Source: Collinsella tanakaei (GTDB lineage Bacteria; Actinomycetota; Coriobacteriia; Coriobacteriales; Coriobacteriaceae). Taken from it: a DNA stretch of 64,000 nucleotides. A program made the translations under genes and the position numbers. Location: contig NZ_JACJKB010000008.1 in the NCBI RefSeq assembly GCF_016900375.1, positions 33,344 through 97,343 of the forward strand, written 5' to 3'. The notes beneath the pieces were generated by a model, which was not told the origin of the DNA, ran no database searches, and was given only the letters and a program-made list of their open reading frames with translations. This document shows, one piece after another, positions 1 to 10,850 of this stretch. How positions within the stretch are numbered: the first letter of the stretch is position 1; each line of letters opens with the position of its first letter.

Positions 1-720
1 GCGATCGTTCCGCTCGCGGTTGCCCTCGACTACGTGGTCTCGGCGATCTTCTTCGTGTTCCGCAAGATCTCGCACGATGCCGCGGGTCGCATCACGCGTC
101 CCGCCGGCGTCGTTGCCGGCGTGCTCATCTGCGCCGTGCTCACCTTCATGTATGTCCTGAACAGCAACCCGGTGTCGTTTCTGCCCGATGAACGTAGGTC
201 GTACGCCTACGACGCCGTGATGTACGAGATGCGCGACATGTACGGCATCGGCGAGAACGGCGAGACCGGTCCGCTCGAGCAGGAGGAGCGCGATTTTCTT
301 GATCGCGTCGTCGACGAGGTGGGCACCGAGGCGATGATCGTGAACCAGCCCTATGACGGCAGCGTGTTCGGCTATGCGATCGACGATTTGAACCTTCTGT
401 TCAAGCAGTACAACCCGATGGACGACGAGGCGTCGACGACCGTGCGGCTGCGCGGCCTGGCCGTTGCGGGAAGCCCCTCGGTCCAGGAGGCCTTCGAGGA
501 GCTCGACGCGGCCTACGTGCTGCAGCTCGATCAGGGCAGGGGACCGGCCGACATGAACGAGGACGGCTCGTTCTACCTGAGCGGCTACGGCAAGGAAGGC
601 TGGTGCGGCATCAACCGCATCGAGGACGGCACGCCGGGCTTTACCGTCGTGCTCTCAGAGGGCGACATGCGCTTGTACCGGGTGGAGGGCGTCGACGTGG
701 CGCCGGAGGATGCTGCCTGA
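1..720 (+). CDS. C-terminal part of a polytopic membrane protein (5' end outside window)
   Basis: The reading frame is open from the first base of the window, so the true start lies upstream. A GTG at 34 is the first in-window start codon but has no ribosome binding site. The visible part begins with a hydrophobic stretch, then a basic loop, then a second membrane segment (GVVAGVLICAVLTFMYVL). A soluble, probably extracytoplasmic domain of about 170 residues follows. It contains NQPYDGSVFGYAIDDLN, which resembles the C-terminal domain of large coriobacterial membrane proteins of the DUF6541 kind. That assignment is from memory. No catalytic residues can be named. The gene ends at a strong bidirectional terminator and lies beside other envelope genes. 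Confidence 0.6.
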   Translation, partial: AIVPLAVALDYVVSAIFFVFRKISHDAAGRITRPAGVVAGVLICAVLTFMYVLNSNPVSFLPDERRSYAYDAVMYEMRDMYGIGENGETGPLEQEERDFLDRVVDEVGTEAMIVNQPYDGSVFGYAIDDLNLLFKQYNPMDDEASTTVRLRGLAVAGSPSVQEAFEELDAAYVLQLDQGRGPADMNEDGSFYLSGYGKEGWCGINRIEDGTPGFTVVLSEGDMRLYRVEGVDVAPEDAA

Positions 721-792
721 TCGGACAGCGGTCATCCGCTTCAGGGGCGGCCGTCCGGTACCAAAATGCCGCGCGAGCGGCAACGTTCACAA

Positions 793-835
793 AGCGGGCC
801 CCGCATCGAGCGCTCGATGCGGGGCCCGCTTTTGC
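793..835. terminator. Bidirectional intrinsic terminator
   Basis: A perfect 18-bp stem (793-810 with 813-830) has a 2-base loop and a T-rich stretch after it. It sits between two convergent genes, so it can end both the upstream membrane-protein gene and the minus-strand DJ-1 gene. Confidence 0.9.
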
Positions 836-858
836 AAGATGGATTCAGTCGCCTGCGC

Positions 859-1437
859 CTACACCTCGAAGGTGGCGCCCATGAGCTTGGCGAACTCGCG
901 GCAGATCGCGGTGTCGCCCGGCCAGGCGGGAGCGGTCACGAGGTTGCGGTCGACGACGGCCTGATCGACATCGACGGGCACATAGGTGCCGCCCGCAAGG
1001 GTGATGTCGGGGCCGACGGCGGGATAGGCCGTGGCCTTGTAGCCCTCGAGGACGCCGGCGGCGGCGAGCACCTGCGGGCCGTGGCAGATGGCGGCGACGG
1101 GCTTGCCGTCGGCGAAGAACTCGCGGGTGATTTCGAGGACGCGCTCATTCAGGCGGATGTACTCGGGTGCACGACCGCCGGTGATGAATAGGCCCACGTA
1201 ATCGGCCGTGTCGACGGCGTCGAAATCGGCGGTGAGGGCGAAGTTGTGGCCGCGCAGCTCGGTGTAAGTCTGCTCGCCGAGGAAGTCGTGGACGGCGGTG
1301 GCAACCGTGTCGCCGGCCTTCTTGTCGGGGCAGACGGCGTCGACCTGGTAGCCGAGCATGGACAGCGCCTGGAAGGGCACCATGGTCTCGTAATCCTCGG
1401 TGAAATCACCGCAGAGCATAAGAACCTTCTTGGTCAT
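859..1437 (-). CDS. DJ-1/PfpI family protein
   Basis: This 192-residue protein is a single glutamine-amidotransferase-like (class I) domain of the DJ-1/PfpI family. Members act as protease-like, glyoxalase/deglycase or chaperone enzymes, usually in protection against reactive aldehydes or oxidants in the cytoplasm. The nucleophile elbow AICHGP places the reactive cysteine at residue 118 followed by His119. The N-terminal GDFTEDYE segment carries the acidic residue expected near the cysteine. The length is typical and the domain is intact. The start follows the ribosome-binding stretch AGGAG just upstream on the minus strand. The gene stands alone, convergent with the upstream gene and divergent from the L,D-transpeptidase gene. 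The exact substrate cannot be read from sequence. Confidence 0.9.
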   Translation of the reverse strand: MTKKVLMLCGDFTEDYETMVPFQALSMLGYQVDAVCPDKKAGDTVATAVHDFLGEQTYTELRGHNFALTADFDAVDTADYVGLFITGGRAPEYIRLNERVLEITREFFADGKPVAAICHGPQVLAAAGVLEGYKATAYPAVGPDITLAGGTYVPVDVDQAVVDRNLVTAPAWPGDTAICREFAKLMGATFEV

Positions 1438-1644
1438 TTGCGACTCCTTTCTGTGGGCGCACGAGTGCCGCTGATGTGCCTACGTTCAACCATACCCCTC
1501 ATGCGCCAGGTGGTATGCGTCACACCTCGCTTGCGGTTGCCCTGCATAGGCGAACGGCGGCGAACGGCGTTTGGCATGAGAGGTGTGTGGACTCCCGATG
1601 GCGGGTTCCAATAAAAACGGCTGTGTTAGAATGTGGTACGTTCG

Positions 1645-1665
1645 CGTCCGGATTCAATCCGGACG
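1645..1665. promoter_or_regulatory. Perfect palindrome in the leader of the L,D-transpeptidase gene
   Basis: Ten-base arms (1645-1654 and 1656-1665) are perfectly complementary around one central base. The palindrome lies about 30 bases before the start codon and just after a TAGAAT -10-like box at 1627-1632. It could be an operator or an mRNA hairpin. No regulator is identifiable. The rest of the 1438-1693 spacer shows nothing else clear. Confidence 0.45.
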
Positions 1666-1693
1666 TTTCGTATCTGCAGAAAGGTTTTGAGCT

Positions 1694-3559
1694 ATGGCAG
1701 ATTGCTCCACATCCTGGTGGCGCCGCAATGCCGTCAAGCTTGCGCTCGCCTCCACAATGTCCGTTGGTCTCGCCTTCGGCGCGACCGCCGCGTACGCTAC
1801 CGAGCCGACCGTTCCCGCCGAGACCCCCGCTGTGACCCTTCTCGAGCCTGCAGTCATCTCCGAGACCGAGCAGGTCGAGGCGATCGAGACCGCCACGGTC
1901 GAGGAGACCGTCGTCGACGACGTCGCGACCGTGCCCGCCACTGACACGACCGATGTCGTGACCGGCGGCGCTGCCCTCGAGGGCTCCGTCATCACGACCG
2001 AGACCACCGAGGATGTCGACGACACCAAGCAGCCTGCGACCGACGTCGAGGATCAGACCGGCGACGCTGCGACCGATGGCGACATCACGACCGCGACCGA
2101 TCCCGACGAGGGCGAGGAGTCCGAGGAGGAGACCAAGCCCGGTACGGGTGAGGAGGAGTCCGACCCCACGACCGACCCCGACGAGGAGACCAAGCCCGGC
2201 GAGGGCGATCAGTCCGAGGAGGAGAAGCCCGGCGAGGGCGAGGGCGACGACGAGGAGGACCCCGACACCCCCGATATTCCCGATGGCAAGCCCGAGAGCG
2301 GCACCGGCTGGGGCTCCGACTCCGCCGGCAACGCGAACTACTATGAGAACGGCAAGCTCGTCTGGAGCGTCGACAAGAACGGCAACCGCACCTACTACAA
2401 GGACGGCGTGGCGACCAACCCCGACTGCGTGTTCTTCAACGACCCGACGACCGGCAAGCGCTATTGGTACGAGGGCGGCGAGATCGTCGCGAGCCACTCG
2501 TTCTACGATCCCGTGACCAACAACTGGTACTGGGCCGATGCCGACGGCACCATCGCCCACGGCAAGGACGCCTTCATCCCGAAGGACAGCTCCGTCGACA
2601 TGGATCGCTTCCTGAACGATGCCGACTACCGCAACGCCAACGGCAAGTGGGTCCGCTTTGACAACAACTACGTCATGGTCAAGGGCGAGAACTACTACAA
2701 CGATCACTGGTATTACTTCGATACCACGACCAGCGAGATGGTGAAGCACTTCGCCTACGTGACGCCTGCCAACGGCGGCCAGGGCAAGTGGGTCTTCTAC
2801 GACGAGATCACCGGCCAGATGCTCTACGGCGAGCAGTACAAGACCTCCAACAAGACCGACAACACGTATCACTGGTACTACCTCAACGACTACACCGGCG
2901 CCGTTACCTACGGCTGGTGGACCATTCCCGCCTCCGGCAAGGTCGTCTTCTACGACCGCGTTCTCGGCTGGATGAAGTACGGTTGGGTCGACACCGGCGA
3001 CAAGGTGGTCGGCAACAACACCAACTGGCACTTCTTCAACCGCTACACCGGCGAGTGCATGACCCAGGACGACCGCGGCAACGCCGCCCACGACAGCTGG
3101 CTGCGCATGTACGACGGCACGAGCAAGACCGACAAGTACATCTGCGTCGACAAGGACAACTTCCGCACGATCATCTTCCAGCGTGTCGGCAACGACTGGG
3201 ATGTTCTGAAGGTCTTCAAGTGCGGTCTCGGCCGTCCCGATGCCAACATGGGCCGCGGCACGCAGGAAGGCGTCTGGTACCTGGGCGAGAACGTCCCGTC
3301 CTACCCGGTGCCCGACGATCTGTGGCGCGCCAACTACGACCGCATGGAGAACGACACCACCTCGGGCGTCCGCTGGAGGATCCACTACATCTGGGACCAG
3401 GGCTTCCACGGCACCGTGTACACGAGCTCCATCCCCGCTGAGCAGCAGCTCGAGAAGTACATCTCCGACGGCTGCGTGCGCCTGCTGGAGGTGGACGCCA
3501 AGTGGCTGTGGGACAACTGCGCCAACGGCACGAAGGTCTACATCTGGCGTCGCTACTAG
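1694..3559 (+). CDS. Secreted L,D-transpeptidase with cell-wall-binding-like repeats
   Basis: This 621-residue protein has a signal peptide (basic start, hydrophobic core, probable cleavage after AYA at residues 33-35). An acidic Thr/Glu/Pro-rich linker runs to about residue 200. Aromatic repeats of the choline/glucan-binding style (WYWADADG, WYYF, KYGW motifs) fill about residues 205-440. A C-terminal YkuD domain follows. YkuD enzymes form 3-3 cross-links in peptidoglycan or attach proteins to it outside the membrane. The catalytic motif is SDGCVRL, with the predicted nucleophile Cys594 and an upstream histidine in FHGT. Asp replaces the usual His of SHGC. The start has a good ribosome binding site (AGAAAGG). 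The gene appears monocistronic, with a terminator right after it. Confidence 0.88.
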   Translation: MADCSTSWWRRNAVKLALASTMSVGLAFGATAAYATEPTVPAETPAVTLLEPAVISETEQVEAIETATVEETVVDDVATVPATDTTDVVTGGAALEGSVITTETTEDVDDTKQPATDVEDQTGDAATDGDITTATDPDEGEESEEETKPGTGEEESDPTTDPDEETKPGEGDQSEEEKPGEGEGDDEEDPDTPDIPDGKPESGTGWGSDSAGNANYYENGKLVWSVDKNGNRTYYKDGVATNPDCVFFNDPTTGKRYWYEGGEIVASHSFYDPVTNNWYWADADGTIAHGKDAFIPKDSSVDMDRFLNDADYRNANGKWVRFDNNYVMVKGENYYNDHWYYFDTTTSEMVKHFAYVTPANGGQGKWVFYDEITGQMLYGEQYKTSNKTDNTYHWYYLNDYTGAVTYGWWTIPASGKVVFYDRVLGWMKYGWVDTGDKVVGNNTNWHFFNRYTGECMTQDDRGNAAHDSWLRMYDGTSKTDKYICVDKDNFRTIIFQRVGNDWDVLKVFKCGLGRPDANMGRGTQEGVWYLGENVPSYPVPDDLWRANYDRMENDTTSGVRWRIHYIWDQGFHGTVYTSSIPAEQQLEKYISDGCVRLLEVDAKWLWDNCANGTKVYIWRRY

Positions 3560-3583
3560 GCTCGCCGACAACCTCTGCAACGA

Positions 3584-3610
3584 AGACCCCGCTCCCCGCG
3601 GGGTCTTTTT
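3584..3610 (+). terminator. Intrinsic terminator of the L,D-transpeptidase gene
   Basis: A 9-bp G/C-rich stem (3584-3592 with 3598-3606) is followed by a run of T. The next repeat element begins inside or directly after the T run. Confidence 0.9.
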
Positions 3611-3844
3611 GTCCACTTTCAGGACGGAGATGTTTTCGGACACCCGGCGGCGCGGGCCCGCTGGCCCCCTGGGGACGGAGGCGGCTGGCCTCTCTGGGGA
3701 CGTAGCCGGGAGGCGCCACGCCGTGGACTCCGGCTGACGTCTTCACCGCGGTGGCCGGCGTGGCGCCTCCCGGCTACGTCCCCAGAGAGGCCAGCCGCCC
3801 CGTCCGCCGGGTGTCCGAAAACATCTCCGTCCTGAAAGTGGACA
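3610..3844. repeat. Composite inverted-repeat element, about 235 bp
   Basis: Both ends are copies of a 33-bp unit that begins TGTCC and ends GGACA (3610-3642, and inverted at 3812-3844). The interior carries an inverted pair of a second unit, containing GGGGACGTAGCCGGGAGG on one arm and its complement on the other. The whole element can fold into one long imperfect hairpin. There is no coding potential and no transposase. The same two units recur near 17.0 and 19.4 kb. It looks like a non-autonomous MITE- or REP-like element. Confidence 0.8.
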
Positions 3845-3854
3845 AAGGGGAAAG

Positions 3855-3885
3855 CATGACAGTGGGACCCGTCCTAATTGTCATA
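3855..3885. repeat. 31-bp palindromic repeat, TGACA/TGTCA family
   Basis: The unit begins CATGACAGTGGG and ends with TTGTCAT. The short arms are complementary and the core CCCGTCC is off-centre. It matches units near 7.65, 21.4-21.6, 40.1-40.2 and 41.3 kb. Confidence 0.75.
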
Positions 3886-3936
3886 CCCTGTGTCATAATG
3901 GGGCCTGTCGGTAACCGTTTTGTGGGAGGGTCTGTT

Positions 3937-5088
3937 ATGGCCGTTACAGTGGAGAACAATCTCGATGCGATGCTCAAGCGTGGCTTCTCGAAGAAGATGG
4001 CCACGCTCTATCTGAATAACCTTGAGCGCGAGAAGCGCGACGGTTTCTTCGATGCCGATTACCTCGCATGGGCGCACGAGCACGGCTTCTACGGCGAGTC
4101 CGCCACGGCCTACAACCTGACCGAGGACACTATCGACAACTACCTGTCCGATTACGACTACTGCCGCGTGTGGCCGCTGAACGACTGGCAGCGCATCTGG
4201 ATCAACGACAAGCTCACCTTCGCCTACATGTTCTGGGGCACCGAGTTCCAGAAGTACCTGCCCGAGTCGTACTACTACTGCGCGCAGGACCGCCTCGTGC
4301 CGCTGCTGGATAGCAATATGGATCCAACGGTCGACGGCTTCCTCGCGCTGCTGCGCGAGAAGGGGGAGTACGCCGCCAAGCCGTGCAACGGCGAGTGGGC
4401 GCGCGGCTTCCACAAGCTGTCCTACATCGACGGCTCCTATCTCATCGACAACAAGCCTTCCGACGAGGCCTCCGTGCGCACCTTCGTCGCCGAGAAGAAG
4501 AACCTGATCTACACCGAGTTCTTCCATCCGAGCGCCGAGATGGCCCGCATCGACCCGCTCATCCACACCCTGCGCATCCTCATGGTCAACCGCGATGGCG
4601 CGAATCCCTATCCGGCGTCGGCCTACCTGCGCTTCGCCATGGGCACGGGTGGCGACGACTCCAAGGCCAACTACCACCGTCCCGAGTCGCGCGACATCAG
4701 CTCCTACAACGTGGGCTTCGACATGGAGACCGGCCACTTCGGTGGCGGCCACATCATCTACGGCTACAAGCGCATCGACACCGACCTGCACCCCGACAGC
4801 GGCGTGGAGGCCGCGGGCACCATCGAGGAGTGGCCCGAGATCAAGAAGATGCTCGCCGAGATGTCGCTGCGCATCGGCCCGCTCGAGTACCTGGGCTACG
4901 ACGTGGGCATCACCGACAAGGGCGTGAAGCTCATGGAGATCAACTCCCACTCCGGCTGCAAGTACCTGCAGGTCTTCCGTCCGTATCGCGCCGACGCCTT
5001 CATGAACGAGTTCTTTTCCGACAAGCTCGCGAAGATCGACGCTCTGGACGACGAGGCCATCGCGCGCCGCAACGCCTGGGCACGCTAG
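3937..5088 (+). CDS. ATP-grasp protein of the sugar-transfer-associated type
   Basis: This 383-residue cytoplasmic protein has features of the ATP-grasp family found beside glycosyltransferases in surface-polymer loci. A KPCNGEWARGFHKL segment at about residues 148-161 looks like the nucleotide-binding lysine and flexible loop. The C-terminal KLMEINSHSGCKYLQV segment supplies the metal-binding Glu/Asn of the fold. Such enzymes join a carboxylate to an amine using ATP, but the substrate is unknown. ATG 3937 was chosen because GTGGGAGGG precedes it, although the frame is open further upstream into the repeat. The gene lies 19 bases before a second ATP-grasp gene and upstream of a glycosyltransferase, so the three probably work together on an envelope glycopolymer. 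The family assignment is moderately sure. Confidence 0.7.
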   Translation: MAVTVENNLDAMLKRGFSKKMATLYLNNLEREKRDGFFDADYLAWAHEHGFYGESATAYNLTEDTIDNYLSDYDYCRVWPLNDWQRIWINDKLTFAYMFWGTEFQKYLPESYYYCAQDRLVPLLDSNMDPTVDGFLALLREKGEYAAKPCNGEWARGFHKLSYIDGSYLIDNKPSDEASVRTFVAEKKNLIYTEFFHPSAEMARIDPLIHTLRILMVNRDGANPYPASAYLRFAMGTGGDDSKANYHRPESRDISSYNVGFDMETGHFGGGHIIYGYKRIDTDLHPDSGVEAAGTIEEWPEIKKMLAEMSLRIGPLEYLGYDVGITDKGVKLMEINSHSGCKYLQVFRPYRADAFMNEFFSDKLAKIDALDDEAIARRNAWAR

Positions 5089-5107
5089 GCGCGGGTGATT
5101 CGCCGAC

Positions 5108-6331
5108 ATGGAACGTGAACAACGCTCGATCCTGCTTTTGGGAGGATCGCGCCAGCAGGTCGTGGCGATCGAGTGCGCCAAGCGCCTCGGGTACCACACG
5201 GTGCTCTGCGACTATCTGCCCGACAACCCCGGTCAGTACGCGGCGGACGTCTTCTACCAGGAGAGCACGACCGACCGCGCGCGCATGCTCGAGATCGCGC
5301 GGGCCGAGGGCGTGTCCGGCGTGCTCGCCTACGCCTCCGACCCCGCCGCGCTGACGGCGGCCTATGTGGCCGAGGAGCTCGGGCTTCCCACGAACCCGCT
5401 CGCTTCGGTGGAGACCCTGAGCACGAAGCACCTGTTCCGCCGCTATCTGTCCGAGCACGGGTTCCCCGCGCCCGCCGCCCATCCCGTCACGGTGGATGCG
5501 GACCCGAGCGAGGTCGCGCAGCTGGCGGCGACCATGAGGCAGCCGGTCGTCATCAAGCCGACCGATTCGAGCGGCTCCAAGGGCGTGAGCGTGCTCGACG
5601 GACCCGATGCCGAGGAGGTGCGCCGCGCCCTTGAGGCTGCGGCCGCGTACTCGCGCAACGGCGTGCTGCTGCTCGAGGAGTACATCCGCGCGGGGTTCCC
5701 GCGCGTCATCGGCGGCGACGTGTTCGTCGTCGACGGCGAGGTCCGCTTCTGGGGCCTCATGTCGTGTTTGCGCGACGAGGAGCTCGGCGGCCTTGTGCCC
5801 ATCGGCGAGCGCTGCCCCTCGGGGCTGTCCGCCGCCCAGGAGCGTGCCGTCCGCGAGCAGATTCAAGCGCTCGTGACCTCGCTCGGCATGCGCTTCGGCG
5901 AGTTCAACGTCGAGATCATCGTCGGCGAGGACGACACCCCGTACTTCCTCGAGCTCGGGGCGCGCGCCGGCGGCAACATGATCCCCGTCCAGCTTTCGGA
6001 TATCTCCGGCGTGGACCTCATCGAGGCGAACGTGCGCTACGCCATGGGCGATTCCTCGCTTGACGTCGCCTTCGACGGCTCCGATGCCGCCTTTGCCACC
6101 TATGTGCTGCACACCGACCGCGAAGGTATCCTGCGCGGCGTCGAGACGGATCCCGACATCGCGCCGTGCATCTACCGCTCGGTGATGTACGTGGAGCCCG
6201 GGCAGCCGGTCGAGCGCTTCGACGGCGCCGGCAAGGCGCTCGGAATCTTCTTCCTGCGCTTTGACGATGTTGCGCATATGGAGGGCATGCTCGACGGCAT
6301 CACCCGGCGTATACGCGCGGTGGTATCCTAG
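5108..6331 (+). CDS. ATP-grasp ligase (PurK / carbamoyl-phosphate-synthase-like)
   Basis: This 407-residue protein has the three-part ATP-grasp layout. An N-terminal pre-ATP-grasp Rossmann-like domain comes first (LLLGGSRQQVVAIECAKRLG, about residues 8-27). The ATP-binding core follows with VVIKPTDSSGSKGVS at about 148-162 and LLLEEYI. The catalytic metal site is in YFLELGARAGGNMIP at about 281-295. Members ligate a carboxylate to an amine or amino acid through an acyl phosphate. It lies between another ATP-grasp gene and a glycosyltransferase, which suggests amino-acid or peptide decoration of a surface sugar or its precursor. That role is inference. No key residue appears missing. Confidence 0.82.
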   Translation: MEREQRSILLLGGSRQQVVAIECAKRLGYHTVLCDYLPDNPGQYAADVFYQESTTDRARMLEIARAEGVSGVLAYASDPAALTAAYVAEELGLPTNPLASVETLSTKHLFRRYLSEHGFPAPAAHPVTVDADPSEVAQLAATMRQPVVIKPTDSSGSKGVSVLDGPDAEEVRRALEAAAAYSRNGVLLLEEYIRAGFPRVIGGDVFVVDGEVRFWGLMSCLRDEELGGLVPIGERCPSGLSAAQERAVREQIQALVTSLGMRFGEFNVEIIVGEDDTPYFLELGARAGGNMIPVQLSDISGVDLIEANVRYAMGDSSLDVAFDGSDAAFATYVLHTDREGILRGVETDPDIAPCIYRSVMYVEPGQPVERFDGAGKALGIFFLRFDDVAHMEGMLDGITRRIRAVVS

Positions 6332-6405
6332 AGACCTATATGAACGATTCGCGCCCGGCAGCCGTCGGGCGCCTGCTTGCTTTTGACCCCTGAGGAGGAC
6401 CCTCG

Positions 6406-7542
6406 ATGCATCGAGATGCCCAATCGCTCGTGTCCGTCATCATCCCCATCTACAACGTCGAGAAGTTTCTCGACCAGTGCCTGGAGAGCGTGCTCGGGCA
6501 GACCTACCGCAACATCGAGGTCCTGTGCATCAACGACGGCAGCACCGATTCGTCGCCCGAGATCATCCGCCGCTTTGCCGCCAAGGACCCGCGCGTCCGC
6601 ATGATCGACAAGGAGAACGGCGGCTACGGCATGGCCTGCAACCGCGGCCTGTCCGAGGCGCGCGGCGAGTGGATCTCGATCATCGAGCCCGATGACTGGA
6701 TCGATGCCGGCATGTACGGCGATATGCTGACCTTCGCCGCGAGCTTCGAGGAGACGATCGACATCGTCAAGTGCCCGTGGACCGATATCGTCGACTGGAA
6801 TAACCCCAAGAAGCAGAACGCCGTGCGCTGCACGCTCGACGGCCTGTACCCGACGTCGACGGCGCCCGCGCCGCTGACCGCCATGCCGCGCCTCATCGAG
6901 ATGCACCCTTCCATCTGGTCGGCCATCTACCGCCGCGCCTTCCTGGAAAAGAAGGGCATCAAGTTCATCGAGTACCCCGGCTCCGGTTGGGCTGACAACC
7001 CCTTCCTCGTCGAGGCCTTTTGCCAGACCGACGCCATCGTGTACTTCGACAAGCCGTACTACAACTATCGCTGCGACCTGCTCGGCTCGACGTGGAACCA
7101 CAAGACGGAGGACCTCGTCGCGCGCCCGTTCGACCGCTGGATGACCATGACGAAGATCATGCAGCGCATCGGCGTCACCGACCGCGGGGTGTGGGAGGCG
7201 CACTACATGCGCGGCTTCAACTACATCCGCGGCGCCATCACCGATGACGGTTTCAAGCACCCGGTCGTCCAGAAGAAGATCCGCGAGGTCTTCGCGATGA
7301 TGGACGACGACCTCGTGGTCTCGATGGTGAGCCTCAACAAGGGCCGCAAGAAGTTCTACTTCGCGATGCAGGACAAGCCCTGCCCCAAGGTGAAGTTCAC
7401 CGGCGAGCGCATGAGCTACCTCGTCGACGAGGGCAAGCACATGCTGCACCTCTACGGCGTGTACGGCCTGCTGCTGCGCGTGTTCCGCCGTATCCGCCGC
7501 ATCGGCTTCACCGAGGTCGACGTCGCCCAGAAGCGCTACTGA
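6406..7542 (+). CDS. Family 2 glycosyltransferase
   Basis: This 378-residue GT-A fold enzyme starts with VSVIIPIYNVEKFLDQCLES at about residues 10-29. INDGSTDSS follows and then EPDDW at about 92-96 as the DXD-like metal and nucleotide-sugar site. Family 2 enzymes transfer a sugar from a nucleotide donor, here probably to a lipid-linked or wall polymer on the cytoplasmic face. No multi-span membrane region is visible. The C-terminal half is basic and typical of the WcaA/EpsH-like group. ATG 6406 follows GAGGAGGA. It is the third gene of the ATP-grasp cluster. Its TGA stop is the first three bases of a 31-bp palindromic repeat. Confidence 0.9.
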   Translation: MHRDAQSLVSVIIPIYNVEKFLDQCLESVLGQTYRNIEVLCINDGSTDSSPEIIRRFAAKDPRVRMIDKENGGYGMACNRGLSEARGEWISIIEPDDWIDAGMYGDMLTFAASFEETIDIVKCPWTDIVDWNNPKKQNAVRCTLDGLYPTSTAPAPLTAMPRLIEMHPSIWSAIYRRAFLEKKGIKFIEYPGSGWADNPFLVEAFCQTDAIVYFDKPYYNYRCDLLGSTWNHKTEDLVARPFDRWMTMTKIMQRIGVTDRGVWEAHYMRGFNYIRGAITDDGFKHPVVQKKIREVFAMMDDDLVVSMVSLNKGRKKFYFAMQDKPCPKVKFTGERMSYLVDEGKHMLHLYGVYGLLLRVFRRIRRIGFTEVDVAQKRY

Positions 7543-7570
7543 AAGTTCGGGGACAGGTCCCAAACTTTCA
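7540..7570. repeat. 31-bp palindromic repeat, TGAAAGTT family
   Basis: The unit reads TGAAAGTTCGGGGACAGG at its start and ends CCCAAACTTTCA, with nearly complementary arms. Its first three bases are the stop codon of the glycosyltransferase. Related units are at 28176-28206 and, inverted, at 28426-28456. Confidence 0.8.
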
Positions 7571-7666
7571 CCAGGACGGGTTCAGCCGTCATAAACGCGG
7601 ACGGCCGGGGTGGAAGCGCCCCGGCCGTCCGTTTTTGTGACAGCTGAACCCGTCCTAATTGTCATC
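7571..7666 (+). terminator. Intrinsic terminator framed by inverted repeat units
   Basis: The terminator has a 13-bp stem (7598-7610 with 7619-7631) followed by TTTTT. It is framed by a degenerate unit at 7571-7592 (AGGACGGGTTCAGCCGTCA) and an inverted matching unit at 7637-7666 (CAGCTGAACCCGTCC). The terminator therefore sits in the loop of a larger inverted repeat. Confidence 0.8.
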
Positions 7667-7718
7667 AAAGATGCGTGGTATCCTCAACGTTTGTGTATCG
7701 CGATAGAAGGGAACTTCC

Positions 7719-10415
<2,697 letters not shown>

Positions 10416-10467
10416 CGGTTTGAGTTCGTTCCGATGAAATCGGATGCGACCGATTGAGGTTGATTTT

Positions 10468-10507
10468 GCGCCGCTCCAGACAGTTAGTCTGGGGCGGCGC
10501 TCTTTTC
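10468..10507 (+). terminator. Intrinsic terminator of valS
   Basis: A 14-bp stem (10468-10481 with 10487-10500, one G-U pair) with a 5-base loop is followed by TCTTTTCT. Confidence 0.88.
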
Positions 10508-10630
10508 TGCCCCCGAATGTAGGAGTGTGCATCATAAAACATTATGCCGAGCACAGGGACACAAGATGATGATGATGGAGCGGTTTTCCGCTTCGGTGAA
10601 ATTGTGTTTGATTTTCGAGTCTCTTCGCTC

Positions 10631-10701
10631 CACACGCGCCGTACCGCCCGACAACGCCGCAGGTATTTCCTGCGGCGTTGTCGGGCGGTACGGCGCGTGT
10701 G
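10631..10701. repeat. 33-bp perfect inverted repeat in a non-coding gap
   Basis: The arms 10631-10663 and 10669-10701 are exact reverse complements separated by TATTT. No T run follows on either strand. It lies in the 10416-10850 spacer between valS and the convergent flavoprotein gene. A second, smaller hairpin is at 10774-10802 (GGGGCGCAT arm). No gene is supported in this spacer. Confidence 0.75.
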
Positions 10702-10850
10702 GACGAATCGCTCTTCAAAATCGTACAGAATAAAAGTCAGGTACCCGATTTGCCGGAATGTACGCTATATGTTGGGGCGCATTCCCGAATTGCATGCGCC
10801 CCATACCTTGCCCGCTGCATGATTGCTGCAATGGGTCCTTAGGGTATTGC

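Noticed and set aside
7671..7706. Short frame with two Val codons before valS as a leader peptide
   Set aside because: No ribosome binding site and no terminator between it and valS; part of the upstream sequence is a repeat unit. Chance is the simpler explanation.
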